A DNA stretch of 64,000 bases from an uncultured Lachnospiraceae bacterium. Its GTDB lineage: Bacteria > Bacillota > Clostridia > Lachnospirales > Lachnospiraceae. The DNA lies in NCBI GenBank assembly GCA_910578555.1, contig CAJTPS010000016.1:17982-81981 (forward strand). The letters run 5' to 3'. The position numbers and the translations under genes were made by a program. Below, in pieces: positions 1-8,212 of this stretch (position 1 is its first letter; each line of letters starts with the position of its first letter). The notes below the pieces were generated by a model. That model had not been told where the DNA came from, did no database searches, and saw only the letters and a program-made list of their open reading frames with translations.

Positions 1-908
1 GCTTCTCTGCCTATCTTCTCAGCTGCAGTCATCTGTTTCATCAGCATGTCAATATTCTTCCTGCCGCTTCTCACGCTGTCGTTCGACTGTTCGACACTGA
101 CGCTTATGCTCTCCACGACCTTTGCCATCTGTTCGATCGAATTCTGGATCTCCTCGGTCTTACTAAGCTGATTCTGTATGGATTCCGCAGTGTCATTCGT
201 CCCCTCGGACACCTCCTGCATGGCGTTTCTCGTCTCTGAAACCGCACCGCCGAGTTCCTGCATGTGACCGGTCATATCCACGATGCCCTCCGACATCTGC
301 CCCGATACCGCCATCACATTGCGCAGCAGCTCAGACACGTTTTCCTTCTCCTTATCCAGTTCCGACAGCTTCGCCTGATTGACCCTGGCAAGTGTCTGCG
401 TCGCAATACAGATAAAGATCCCCATAATGAGTAACAGTGCCATCCGGATCTCATAAGTAGCCATATCCGCCTTATACAGATTACCGCCTATCGCCTGATA
501 AACAAGAAAAATCACGTTAACCACAAATCCGGTTCCCGACACCGAGACGCATAACCGGAGATCGGAGTACAGGATCAGTACCATATAAATCGGGATAATA
601 AAGGTAAATGCGATCATATTGACCGTGGTAAACACAACAAATATGTAAAATATCGTATAAAATGTCCCGATATAATATTTCAATCCCGGACTGTCCGGAC
701 GTGCACGGTATACGATGATTTCCCAGATCACCGGCCCCAGCGCCAGCATCGAGAAAACCAGATAATACGGAACCGTTCTGGCTCCCTTCATCACTTCCAG
801 AAAGTAAGAAATCTCCAACACTACCGCCAAAACAATATGACAGGCAAGCGCAACTCTGTTTGTCGCTCTCCCCTCACTGAAAGCCATGTCTTTTGCTTTT
901 GTTCCCAT
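1..908 (-). CDS. Methyl-accepting chemotaxis protein, C-terminus off the window
   Basis: The reading frame is open from the start to the window edge, so only about the first 302 residues are seen. Roughly residues 10-190 are strongly hydrophobic with about six membrane segments, instead of the two-segment periplasmic sensor of classical receptors. A coiled-coil stretch follows, rich in Glu, Gln, Ser and Met with the heptad spacing of MCP signalling helices (for example ELLRNVMAVSGQMSEG). The conserved hairpin tip lies outside the window. By family it would signal to CheA/CheW from the membrane. Start: the ATG at 908 has GGAG six bases upstream; the ATG at 920 has its AAAGG only one base away and is less likely. 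Confidence 0.85.
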   Translation of the reverse strand, partial: MGTKAKDMAFSEGRATNRVALACHIVLAVVLEISYFLEVMKGARTVPYYLVFSMLALGPVIWEIIVYRARPDSPGLKYYIGTFYTIFYIFVVFTTVNMIAFTFIIPIYMVLILYSDLRLCVSVSGTGFVVNVIFLVYQAIGGNLYKADMATYEIRMALLLIMGIFICIATQTLARVNQAKLSELDKEKENVSELLRNVMAVSGQMSEGIVDMTGHMQELGGAVSETRNAMQEVSEGTNDTAESIQNQLSKTEEIQNSIEQMAKVVESISVSVEQSNDSVRSGRKNIDMLMKQMTAAEKIGRE

Positions 909-1008
909 GTCTGTCTCCATACCTTTCTCTTTGTTATTAATCTAAGTAACAGTATACCATAAACTACAATCCACCTACAAGGATTTTCATGCATAACCCG
1001 ATTCCCGC

Positions 1009-1148
1009 GTAACAGTTCAGCCTTCGGCTTCACTGTCACTCCTGATGCACACAAAATGCTCCAAAGTCGCATTTTGGCGCTTTCACAACTCATAAAATCG
1101 CATACAGAGCGATTTTACTCGCGGAATAGTGCAAGGCTGAACTGTTAC
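1009..1148. repeat. Dispersed repeat family A, copy 1 (complete, 140 bp)
   Basis: This copy has perfect 16-bp terminal inverted repeats, GTAACAGTTCAGCCTT at the left and its complement at the right. The interior holds ATGCTCCAAAGTCGCATTTT and a second part with CATACAGAGCG. Related copies lie near 13752, 22392 and 36875. It has no coding frame and looks MITE-like or like a mobile structured element. It separates the convergent ends of no genes; it lies between two genes on the same strand. Confidence 0.75.
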
Positions 1149-1197
1149 ATTCCCGCCCGTCTTCTCCCGTGCCTCCGGTTTATATAACGCGCATGAT

Positions 1198-2070
1198 TCA
1201 CTCCTGCAATACCGCGATCACGATACCTGCAATGATAATCAGCGCGCAGAACAGCTTGTGTGTCGTATGTTTTTCTTTAAAAAGATACCGCCCCGCAAGA
1301 ATCGTCACGACGCACCCTGCCTGTTTGAGCAGTGTCATCACCGTGACACGGCTCCCCGGCATACCGTTGGCGATAAACAATGCCCGGTCGGCGATCACGA
1401 ACAACACACTCAGGAGCCATATCCACCGGTTGCGCACCATACTGTGCACATTGACGGGCGTACGGGTGCACAGAATAAATGCAAGATACATCAACACTAG
1501 GAAGAACATATACCAGAACTGCAGCTGCCCGCTGCTGATCTGTCTCATCAACAGCTTATCCATAAGCCCGGACACGGCATTCAGCACACAGGATGCAAAC
1601 GCCATGACCACATATTTCGTTTCCACCCTCTGTGCGGCCGCCTCCGCCTGCCGCCCGGCACGGGGTCTGTATTTGAGCAGAAGCAGACCGACCGAAACGA
1701 ACAGCAGGCCGACTGCCTGACTGCCGCCCAGCGCCTCCTGTAACACGAATACACCCAGCAGAGTGGCGAAAAGCACTCTGGACAAATCAAGCACTCCGTA
1801 CAGACTGATCGGCATTTTCTTAATCGCTTTGAAGCTGAACATCCACGCCAGAAAAATCACAAACGACTTAAACGCCACATAGAGGTAGAACTTCGTTTCC
1901 ATGTCCATTGCTTCTCTCGCTTCCGGTAATACAATCAGAAAAGACAGGAAAGTATACATAAACAATACCTCTATGGTAGAGTTTTCCTCCAATGCTTTCT
2001 TTTTTACGATCTCCCTGACGCCTTTCAGAACGCCATATAACAATACTAACGGTATCCACATCATACTCAT
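1198..2070 (-). CDS. EamA/DMT-family membrane transporter
   Basis: The 290-residue protein has about ten hydrophobic segments arranged as two halves, as in drug/metabolite (EamA) exporters. The first half contains the basic loop RPRAGRQAEAAAQRVE around residues 135-150, and the second starts with MAFASCVLNAVSGLMDK. Typical family features include the helix end KQAGCVVTILAGRYLFKEK near residue 250. The substrate cannot be told from sequence. The upstream Shine-Dalgarno is weak (AGGTT), so the start may be one of the nearby methionines (residues 1, 3 or 4). Monocistronic, between repeat copy A1 and tRNA-Gly. Confidence 0.85.
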   Translation of the reverse strand: MSMMWIPLVLLYGVLKGVREIVKKKALEENSTIEVLFMYTFLSFLIVLPEAREAMDMETKFYLYVAFKSFVIFLAWMFSFKAIKKMPISLYGVLDLSRVLFATLLGVFVLQEALGGSQAVGLLFVSVGLLLLKYRPRAGRQAEAAAQRVETKYVVMAFASCVLNAVSGLMDKLLMRQISSGQLQFWYMFFLVLMYLAFILCTRTPVNVHSMVRNRWIWLLSVLFVIADRALFIANGMPGSRVTVMTLLKQAGCVVTILAGRYLFKEKHTTHKLFCALIIIAGIVIAVLQE

Positions 2071-2192
2071 ATCTTAACCTGCTGCATTTTACCTTGCGAC
2101 GATCTGCCCTCCGGCTTCATCGTCACTTACTTTTTCCTTGTTTTTTATTTTTTGCTTTTCTTTTTACTGATTTGCTGTTATACTAGTTGCAT

Positions 2193-2263
2193 GCGGATAT
2201 AGTTCATCGGTAGAACGCCAGCTTCCCAAGCTGGAGAGGCGGGTTCGATTCCCGTTATCCGCT
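2193..2263 (+). tRNA. tRNA-Gly (anticodon CCC)
   Basis: A full cloverleaf can be folded: acceptor GCGGATA pairs with TATCCGC, the D-arm is GTTCATCGGTAGAAC, the anticodon stem CCAGC/GCTGG closes loop TTCCCAA (anticodon CCC), and the T-arm is GGGTTCGATTCCC. The discriminator is T and CCA is not encoded. Length is 71 nt. Confidence 0.95.
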
Positions 2264-2266
2264 CTT

Positions 2267-2298
2267 TTATAACCGTCGGTTTTACGGCGGTTTTCTTA
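2267..2298 (+). terminator. Terminator after tRNA-Gly
   Basis: An AACCG...CGGTT hairpin (AACCGTC with GGCGGTT) is followed by TTTTCTTATTT right after the tRNA. Confidence 0.7.
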
Positions 2299-2387
2299 TT
2301 TCATCACATAATTTCCCCGTATGAATCACCGATTGCCGCCTGCTGCATAGCCTATAATAAATGCGTTCACAGGATTTATAGCGAATT

Positions 2388-3407
2388 ATGAAAAAATTAT
2401 TGTGTTTACTTCTTACAACGTTCCTCATCATCGGTACGCTCGGCGGCTGCGGCAAAGTATCCGGATCAGACAAAGATTCCAAAACAGCTTCCGGCAGTAC
2501 ACCGGTCGTACTAAATGAAGTTGCCCACTCAATCTTCTATGCACCTATGTATGTTGCCATAGAAGAAGGCTATTTTGCAGACGAGGGGATTGATCTGACC
2601 CTTGTCACCGGCTTCGGCGCTGACAAGACCATGACCGCGCTGCTGACCGGAGAAGCCGACATCGGTTTCATGGGCAGTGAGAGTACGATCTATACTTACA
2701 AGGAAGGCGCCTCCGACTACGCCGTCAACTTTGCACAGCTGACCCAGCGCGCCGGCAATTTCCTGGTTTCCAGAGAGCCCATTGACAATTTCAGCTGGGA
2801 TATGCTGGCGGGTAAAGATGTACTGGGCGGCAGAGCCGGCGGTATGCCGGAGATGGTCTTTGAATATATTCTGAAAAAGAACGGCATCGACCCCGCAAAC
2901 GATCTCGCCATTGACCAGAGCATAGACTTCGGTTCCACCGCAGCCGCTTTCTCTGGCGGGCAGGCACAGTTCACAGTCGAATTTGAGCCCCACGCCACTT
3001 CTCTGGAGAGCAAAGGCGACGGCTACGTAGTGGCCTCCCTCGGAGAAGATTCCGGTTATGTGCCTTATACTGCTTTTTCCGCAAAGAAGAGTTATATTGC
3101 ATCCAATCCTGAGATTATACAGTCCTTTACCAATGCACTGCAAAAGGGCATGGATTATGTGCAGACCCACTCTTCCGCCGAGATCGCCAAGGTCATCGCA
3201 CCGCAGTTTGAAGAGACGGATCTGGACACCATCACTACGATCGTTGACCGTTATGCCTCCCAGGATACCTGGAAGAGCGATCTGATTTTCGAGGAAGACA
3301 GCTTCATGCTCCTGCAGAACATCCTGGAAGAGGCCGGCGAACTGGACGAACGCGTGCCCTACGCCGATCTGGTAGATACCGCCTACGCTAAGGCCGCGGC
3401 ACACTGA
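2388..3407 (+). CDS. NMT1/SsuA-type ABC transporter substrate-binding lipoprotein
   Basis: The 339-residue protein starts with a lipoprotein signal peptide; the lipobox LGGC puts the lipidated Cys near residue 21. The mature part reads as an NMT1/THI5-like periplasmic-binding fold: APMYVAIEEGYFADEGIDL near residues 50-70, GADKTMTALLTGEADIGFMG, then a ligand-pocket segment GGRAGGMPEMVFEYILKKNGID. This family binds sulfonates, nitrate, thiamine-pyrimidine precursors or similar small molecules. No permease or ATPase gene lies next to it, which is unusual, so the ligand and partners are unknown. It is transcribed alone from just downstream of tRNA-Gly and ends at a strong hairpin. Confidence 0.88.
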   Translation: MKKLLCLLLTTFLIIGTLGGCGKVSGSDKDSKTASGSTPVVLNEVAHSIFYAPMYVAIEEGYFADEGIDLTLVTGFGADKTMTALLTGEADIGFMGSESTIYTYKEGASDYAVNFAQLTQRAGNFLVSREPIDNFSWDMLAGKDVLGGRAGGMPEMVFEYILKKNGIDPANDLAIDQSIDFGSTAAAFSGGQAQFTVEFEPHATSLESKGDGYVVASLGEDSGYVPYTAFSAKKSYIASNPEIIQSFTNALQKGMDYVQTHSSAEIAKVIAPQFEETDLDTITTIVDRYASQDTWKSDLIFEEDSFMLLQNILEEAGELDERVPYADLVDTAYAKAAAH

Positions 3408-3481
3408 CAGACTGCTTCCTGTGCATCTGTCATCGGAATCTCTTCGCGGACCCGATACGCCGAATAACTTCTTAATCACAA

Positions 3482-3535
3482 AATACGGGTGTTTCACAAG
3501 CTATGAACCTGGAAACACCCGTATTCCTGTTTTCT
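3482..3535. terminator. Bidirectional terminator
   Basis: A 14-bp perfect stem, AATACGGGTGTTTC (3482-3495) with its complement at 3512-3525, lies between the convergent lipoprotein and Hpt genes and serves both directions. Confidence 0.85.
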
Positions 3536-3538
3536 GTC

Positions 3539-3916
3539 CTACGCGAGATTAGTCATTAGTTCATTCAGCACATCTATGACATCCCGGTATTGTGCGAGAA
3601 CATCTTCCACGTTCTCATCCACCAGATCAAACCGTTTCTCTTTGACTGCCATCTCCTGTTCTCTGGCAGCCTCCGACAGCTTACCGGCGCCAATCGATTT
3701 CATGGCGTTCTTCAGTCCGTGCATTTCTATGCAATACCGCTCATAATCCTTTCGCTCATAACACTCTCTGATCAGCGGCAGTTTTTCCCTGCCCTCCTCC
3801 AGAGCTGCATCCAAAACCTCCAAATAAATCTCTTCGTCCCCGGCACACATCACAATTCCCTCTTCGACGTCGAATCCCCTTTTTTCTAAATCGCTGATCG
3901 TACGAACCGGTTCCAT
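3539..3916 (-). CDS. Hpt-domain phosphotransfer protein
   Basis: The protein is 125 residues, almost all alpha-helical by composition. The segment YCIEMHGLKNAMKSIGA around residues 70-86 matches the Hpt phospho-histidine motif (H-x-L-K-N), and later heptads (LSEAAREQEMAVKEKRFD) fit the four-helix bundle. By family it relays phosphate between a receiver domain and another receiver or hybrid kinase. Its partner is not adjacent; a hybrid kinase with its own Hpt is encoded near 56 kb. The start at 3916 is chosen because GGAGG lies six bases upstream; the longer frame to 3958 has no Shine-Dalgarno. Confidence 0.85.
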   Translation of the reverse strand: MEPVRTISDLEKRGFDVEEGIVMCAGDEEIYLEVLDAALEEGREKLPLIRECYERKDYERYCIEMHGLKNAMKSIGAGKLSEAAREQEMAVKEKRFDLVDENVEDVLAQYRDVIDVLNELMTNLA

Positions 3917-3977
3917 TTCTGTCCTCCATTCTGTCATGACAACATTAAGTCTACACAATTATTAATATAATATCACA

Positions 3978-4631
3978 TCAGATGTCGGTTTGGCTACCGT
4001 CTTCTTGTTTTTTTGGTTTTTTTCGCTCCTTTTTCTCCCTGCCCCCCGCAAGTCCGTCTATCATTTTCTCAATGATCAGTTTCTTAATATATACATCGAA
4101 GCTGAGCATGCAGATCATCGAAAATGTCTGCAGGAACTCCCTCTCTTCCTGCGGCGCATCCTGAAAAGTCTGTTCCGCAATCTTAAATTTATCTGCAAGG
4201 TCGGCTTTCAGCACATCGATCTGCTCTCTCTCCAGCCCGAATACTTCCTCGTAGACCTGCTCCAGATTAAAACCGCCGGACGCGTGAAAGAACTTCTCCG
4301 TGACCGGCGCCAGCAGCTCCTGGATATCGCTGATCGACAGAATCCCCTTATAATAATAGATAAAGATAAGCAGCAGTACGTGCTCCTTGGAATACTTCTT
4401 CCGCACCGGGGGCGGCAGCAGATTATTCTTGGCGTAATTATTGATCATCGTCTTCGTCAGTATCTTATCTCCGGCCGGGTCCCTTGTGGTACTGCGCAAA
4501 TGCGATTCCATAAATGTTGTGACCTGATCCATGTAAAGATCAATGTCCGGAATATCCTCCGCCTTGATATATTCGATTCTGTCCAGACTTTCCAATATGC
4601 TCTCCAGCAAATTCTCGTTATTGATTGTCAT
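3978..4631 (-). CDS. DUF1836-family probable MerR-like regulator
   Basis: The 217-residue protein carries the DUF1836 signature: an N-terminal acidic helix, then DKILTKTMINNYAKNNLLPP (a helix-turn-helix-like segment resembling MerR 'wings') and KKYSKEHVLLLIFIYYYKGILSISDIQELL. Proteins of this family are common in Clostridia and probably bind DNA, though targets are unknown. The C-terminal 20 residues are very basic (GGREKKERKKPKKQ). The start at 4631 has GGAAGG eight bases upstream; the longer frame to 4688 lacks one. Confidence 0.75.
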   Translation of the reverse strand: MTINNENLLESILESLDRIEYIKAEDIPDIDLYMDQVTTFMESHLRSTTRDPAGDKILTKTMINNYAKNNLLPPPVRKKYSKEHVLLLIFIYYYKGILSISDIQELLAPVTEKFFHASGGFNLEQVYEEVFGLEREQIDVLKADLADKFKIAEQTFQDAPQEEREFLQTFSMICMLSFDVYIKKLIIEKMIDGLAGGREKKERKKPKKQEDGSQTDI

Positions 4632-4804
4632 CTCGTGCGCCTTCCGTCCCCGACACACTGTCGCCCCTTTCTTAAACTGTGTCGGCAAAACCGTGTGTCA
4701 AAGGTAATCATCTTGTTTTAATATACATGTTCTATTATATAGTTTTTATTACTACATGACAAGTCTTTTGTCATTACGATTCTCATACGTTGAAAGTTTG
4801 ATCT

Positions 4805-4832
4805 GACCAGTACTTATTTCCGACCGGTACTT
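4805..4832 (+). promoter_or_regulatory. Paired direct repeat upstream of the yerC promoter
   Basis: GACCAGTACTT (4805-4815) and GACCGGTACTT (4822-4832) repeat with a 17-bp period, ending 12 bp before the -35 box. This is a plausible regulator site, not a proven one. Confidence 0.4.
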
Positions 4833-4843
4833 TCACAATTATG

Positions 4844-4872
4844 TTTACAACATCTGATAATCATGTTATATT
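4844..4872 (+). promoter_or_regulatory. Sigma-A-type promoter of yerC
   Basis: TTTACA (4844-4849), a 17-bp spacer and TATATT (4867-4872) lie about 58 bp before the yerC start. Confidence 0.65.
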
Positions 4873-4929
4873 CATACATAACAGTATTAAAGTTTTAACG
4901 CGTGAAAGTGCATGACAGGAGGATAAATC

Positions 4930-5226
4930 ATGAATCAGAAATTAAAGAATGCCGCTGTTGACCGTCTATTTGATGCCGTATTGTGTCTTAACACAAGAGA
5001 AGAGTGTTACAATTTCTTTGAAGATCTGTGTACGGTCAATGAACTTCTGTCTTTATCGCAGCGCTTCGAGGTTGCATCCATGCTCAAGGACAAGCGTACC
5101 TATCTGGAGATCGCGGATAAAACCGGCGCTTCGACTGCCACGATCAGCCGTGTCAACCGTTCCCTCAATTACGGTAACGACGGTTACGATCTGGTTCTCG
5201 AACGCCTGCCCAAAGACACGCAGTAG
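4930..5226 (+). CDS. yerC: YerC/TrpR-like transcriptional regulator
   Basis: The 98-residue protein has the TrpR-superfamily helix-turn-helix: LSLSQRFEVASMLKDKRTYLEIADKTGASTATISRVNRSLNYG around residues 38-82, with the recognition helix TGASTATISRVNR. It matches the YerC/YecD group of Firmicutes rather than tryptophan-binding TrpR. An AGGAGG sits at 4917-4922, seven bases before the ATG. It has its own promoter and terminator, so it is monocistronic. Targets are not evident from neighbours. Confidence 0.9.
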   Translation: MNQKLKNAAVDRLFDAVLCLNTREECYNFFEDLCTVNELLSLSQRFEVASMLKDKRTYLEIADKTGASTATISRVNRSLNYGNDGYDLVLERLPKDTQ

Positions 5227-5340
5227 GAACAAAAGTGTGCTTCGCACACCCCCGCGTTCTAACTTCTATGGCAAGCGCAGCTTTTGTTCCGCGCGCGAAG
5301 CTGCGCATCCCTTTTATTTCTTAGGACGCACTTCCCTATG
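5227..5340. repeat. Dispersed repeat family B, copy 1
   Basis: The left edge has the GTGTGCTTCGCACAC hairpin and the right edge ends GGACGCACTTCCCTATGA, the same edges as the third unit at 33658-33710. Inside, GGAACAAAAG and CTTTTGTTCC form an inverted repeat. It is non-coding and lies just after the yerC stop. Confidence 0.65.
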
Positions 5341-5350
5341 ATAAATACAA

Positions 5351-5376
5351 GAACCGGCCAGTCGGCCGGTTCTTCT
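5351..5376 (+). terminator. Terminator of yerC
   Basis: Perfect 9-bp stem GAACCGGCC/GGCCGGTTC with a 4-base loop, followed by TTCT. It also faces the end of the M23-like gene. Confidence 0.8.
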
Positions 5377-5379
5377 GCA

Positions 5380-6102
5380 TCATCCGTCAATATTGATCAG
5401 TTCCATGGGATCAATATATTTCTCATCGTAAGTGATCTGATATCCTAATTCCGTATTATCTTCTCCGATCACATACAGAATCGCGCCTCTGACCACTTCA
5501 TCTCCCTCTTTTACCATTACCTCGCCGTCATTGCGATAAAGACTGTTATATCCGTTCCCGTGATCGATTCTGATACAGTGAAGATAGCCGCTGTCCGTCG
5601 TGATCGATGCCACCGTACCATCCGCTGACGCAATGATACTGCTGCCCTCCGCGCCGTTTAGTTTGACCATCGGATTCTCGCTTTCCGCTTCCTCCAGAGA
5701 AGCCGATGAAGACAGTGGGAATCCTACCGGCATATGCGCCTGTGCGTGCGCCTGTGCCACAGCCTCTTCCTCTTCGACTTTCTGATTGATCGTATCGCTT
5801 AGAATAATGACTTTATCCGTCAGTTCTTCCCTGAGAGAAACCAGATCCGCATTTTCCTCTGTCAGCCTTGCAATCTCTTCCTGCTGCCCGGCCGTCTCCG
5901 TTTCAAGGACCTCTATCCGCTTCTCATCCCTGTAACATATGACCGACAGGATTGTAATCGCCGCCACGATGATCACCGCCAGCGACTCTACCAGCGCCGG
6001 CCCGATCCCCATCTGACGGATATGTCCATCCTTGGAATCTGCAAAAAGCATCAAAGTATAATTAAATTTTCTCCTTCTCCTGCTGCCTTCTGTACCGCTC
6101 AA
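5380..6102 (-). CDS. Membrane-anchored, catalytically degenerate M23 (LytM) protein
   Basis: The 240-residue protein has a basic N-terminus, one membrane segment at about residues 33-57 (LVESLAVIIVAAITILSV), a coiled coil at 60-110 (ETAGQQEEIARLTEENADL) and a C-terminal M23-like fold at 150-238 (SADGTVASI, IRIDHGNGYNSLYRN, EGDEVVRGAILYVIG). The usual catalytic HxH of the family is absent: where active enzymes have Y-x-H-L they read SLYRN, and the final LHFE-type strand reads LGYQI. It therefore probably acts as a peptidoglycan-binding or regulatory protein, as EnvC/SpoIIQ-like relatives do, rather than an endopeptidase. The start has no clear alternative. Confidence 0.8.
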   Translation of the reverse strand: MSGTEGSRRRRKFNYTLMLFADSKDGHIRQMGIGPALVESLAVIIVAAITILSVICYRDEKRIEVLETETAGQQEEIARLTEENADLVSLREELTDKVIILSDTINQKVEEEEAVAQAHAQAHMPVGFPLSSSASLEEAESENPMVKLNGAEGSSIIASADGTVASITTDSGYLHCIRIDHGNGYNSLYRNDGEVMVKEGDEVVRGAILYVIGEDNTELGYQITYDEKYIDPMELINIDG

Positions 6103-6182
6103 CGAAAATCACCTCCAGCACATATATAGGACTATTGTACCACATGTGATAAGGAAAAGACAATCTTTTGTTTACATAAAGA

Positions 6183-6707
6183 CTATTCTCCGCACAAAAA
6201 ACCGGCATCCGCCAATGCCTTCTCAACCGCATCAAGCGTTTCTTCCCGCTCCGCCTCAATGGTATGTATATGCACGCCCCCCGTCAGTTCCGTGAGCGGC
6301 TTCGTCCGGTACATCTCCACCCTGTGGATAAATTCCCGCACATCGGCGCGGCTGCGGATCACAAGTTCACCTGACAACCGGCCGTAGATCTCGTGTTCAA
6401 TGATCACATCTACCACCCATCCTCCCGCATCCACAATACAGTTCAGTTCCCGCACGATATCCTCCTTGCTGTGCCTGACCCTGACCTCTCTTCTGCACCA
6501 CTCCCGTTTCGGAGTTTCTTCATATAAAAGATATCCCCTGTTCGTGGAAATGATATTGCGGCAGGAAATGCGCAGCAGCGCCACGTCCTGCACGATCACC
6601 TGTCTGCTGACGCCCAGCCGCTTCGCGATATCGGTTCCTGATACCGGTTCTTTCGCCTCGTTTAAGATTGTTATGATCTCTTTTCTCCTCGCTTCACCTT
6701 TCAGCAT
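6183..6707 (-). CDS. niaR: NiaR-type niacin-responsive repressor
   Basis: At 174 residues the protein has the usual length of NiaR (YrxA). Residues 6-60 form a winged helix-turn-helix (TILNEAKEPVSGTDIAKRLGVSRQVIVQDVALLR). The C-terminal 3H domain shows its conserved histidines in VRHSKED, IIEHEIYG and GGVHIHT. By family it binds nicotinic acid and represses NAD biosynthesis or niacin transport genes. No nad or niacin transport gene is in this window, so its regulon lies elsewhere. Confidence 0.9.
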   Translation of the reverse strand: MLKGEARRKEIITILNEAKEPVSGTDIAKRLGVSRQVIVQDVALLRISCRNIISTNRGYLLYEETPKREWCRREVRVRHSKEDIVRELNCIVDAGGWVVDVIIEHEIYGRLSGELVIRSRADVREFIHRVEMYRTKPLTELTGGVHIHTIEAEREETLDAVEKALADAGFLCGE

Positions 6708-6865
6708 GTCCGTTCACCCCGCCTGCACGATCTCCCGTAACCGGCCTTATCACCACGCACAAGATCCGTGCACGATATTTCACTACAGAAACTATACCAT
6801 ATGTTGATTTGCCGCACAAGAAAAACACAAAAACTGCGACTGATAAATATCAGTAAAAACAATGC

Positions 6866-6894
6866 TTTACATTTACAAAGACATGTGCTATCCT
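6866..6894 (+). promoter_or_regulatory. Promoter of the cold-shock gene
   Basis: TTTACA (6866-6871), a 17-bp spacer and TATCCT (6889-6894) leave a leader of about 40 nt before the start codon. Confidence 0.6.
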
Positions 6895-6941
6895 ATGAAT
6901 GTTGACACAACAATTTACTTATTATTTTGGAGGTATGTACG

Positions 6942-7142
6942 ATGAACAAAGGTACAGTTAAATGGTTTAACAACCAAAAGGGTTACGGCTTCATCTCTGA
7001 TGAACAGGGTAACGATGTATTCGTTCACTACTCAGGACTTAATATGGATGGCTTCAAGTCTCTCGAAGAGGGCGCTGCTGTTGAGTACGAAGTAGTTAAT
7101 GGCGAAAAAGGACCTCAGGCCGTAAACGTAACAAAATTATAA
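6942..7142 (+). CDS. Cold-shock protein, CspA family
   Basis: The 66-residue protein is a single cold-shock (OB-fold) domain with RNP1 KGYGFISD and RNP2 VFVHYSGL. By family it binds single-stranded nucleic acid and acts as an RNA chaperone. GGAGG at 6930-6934 selects the ATG at 6942 rather than the in-frame ATG at 6927, which lies before the Shine-Dalgarno. Monocistronic with its own promoter and terminator. Confidence 0.95.
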   Translation: MNKGTVKWFNNQKGYGFISDEQGNDVFVHYSGLNMDGFKSLEEGAAVEYEVVNGEKGPQAVNVTKL

Positions 7143-7249
7143 GAAGCATCGTTCTTATAATACTATAATCACTATTACGATGTGCCTGTTCTTAAATATA
7201 AATGACAAATTTTATTTAGAATCAGCGATATTGTTATAACGGATTAGAA

Positions 7250-7278
7250 AAAACCTGTCAAATGACAGGTTTTTTTTA
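7250..7278 (+). terminator. Terminator of the cold-shock gene
   Basis: AAACCTGTCA (7251-7260) pairs with TGACAGGTTT (7263-7272), followed by a run of T. Confidence 0.9.
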
Positions 7279-7292
7279 TTTCTGCAAAAAAA

Positions 7293-8066
7293 TCAACTGC
7301 ACTCCCGCAATACATCCTCAAACTTCATACTGCCGCCGAACAGATCCAGCGCGCTCCCCACCGTCACATGTACTCTGTCTCTGCCGATTTCTTTAAGCAG
7401 ATGCAGGTCGTCCATACTGTGTACACCGCCGGCATAAGTGACCGGCATCTTTCCCCATTCTCCCAGAAGCCGCACCAGTTCTTCCTCGATTCCTTCCGCT
7501 CTTCCCTCTACATCGACTGCATGAACCAGAAACTCATCACAGTATCCGGACAGTACGTCTAAAGTTTGTCTATTCAGTTCCACATCCGTATATTTCTGCC
7601 ATCTGTCGGTTACAATAAAGTATCGGTTCTCTCTTTTTCTTGCGCTTAAATCCAAAACCAGCCGTTCACGGCCAACCTCCCGCACCATCTCATCTAAACG
7701 ATCATAATGAATCCGGCCGTCCTGAAAAACATAGGATGTGACAATCACATGGCTGGCTCCGGCATCCAGGAACCCGCCGGCATTCCCGGGCGTAATGCCG
7801 CCGCCGATCTGCAGCCCGCCCGGATATGCCCTGAGTGCGCCAAGCGCCTGTCGTTTCGTTGTTTCATAATAAGGTGAGGAGACCGCGTTCAACATTATAA
7901 TATGCCCGTTTGTAATCTTATATGCACGGTACACGCCGGCATAAAATGCTGCATCCTGACCGGACACATAATTTTCCATTGCCGTATCTCCCTGATCCCG
8001 CAGACTGCCGCCTACGATCTGTTTGACGCTTCCATTATGAATATCTATACAAGGTCGAAATTCCAT
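7293..8066 (-). CDS. hisA: Eukaryotic-type HisA (ProFAR isomerase)
   Basis: The 257-residue protein catalyses, by family, the fourth step of histidine synthesis, isomerisation of ProFAR to PRFAR on a (beta-alpha)8 barrel. Its signatures are those of the yeast HIS6/plant form and not the common bacterial form: FRPCIDIHNGSVKQIVGG at the N-terminus (catalytic Asp8), LQIGGGI, HVIVTSYVF, LVLDLSARK (second catalytic Asp), VHAVDVEG, VTYAGGVHSMDDL and VGSALDLFGG. It stands alone, with no other his gene in the window. A GGAGG lies about 14 bases before the ATG, farther than usual, so the start is moderately sure. Confidence 0.9.
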   Translation of the reverse strand: MEFRPCIDIHNGSVKQIVGGSLRDQGDTAMENYVSGQDAAFYAGVYRAYKITNGHIIMLNAVSSPYYETTKRQALGALRAYPGGLQIGGGITPGNAGGFLDAGASHVIVTSYVFQDGRIHYDRLDEMVREVGRERLVLDLSARKRENRYFIVTDRWQKYTDVELNRQTLDVLSGYCDEFLVHAVDVEGRAEGIEEELVRLLGEWGKMPVTYAGGVHSMDDLHLLKEIGRDRVHVTVGSALDLFGGSMKFEDVLRECS

Positions 8067-8212
8067 TTTTTACAGTCTAACCTCCATGCCGGCACATTTC
8101 ATTTGTGCATATTTTATTTTCTAACAGACATAATAACATAGGAGCAGGTGTTTTTCATAGAAAAATCCCAGCTTTCAGAATTAATGTAACATTCGGATTT
8201 AAGGAGGAGAAT

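Noticed and set aside
2529..3497. 322-codon minus-strand frame opposite the NMT1-like lipoprotein
   Set aside because: The sense frame has a lipobox and family motifs; the antisense one has none and crosses the terminator.
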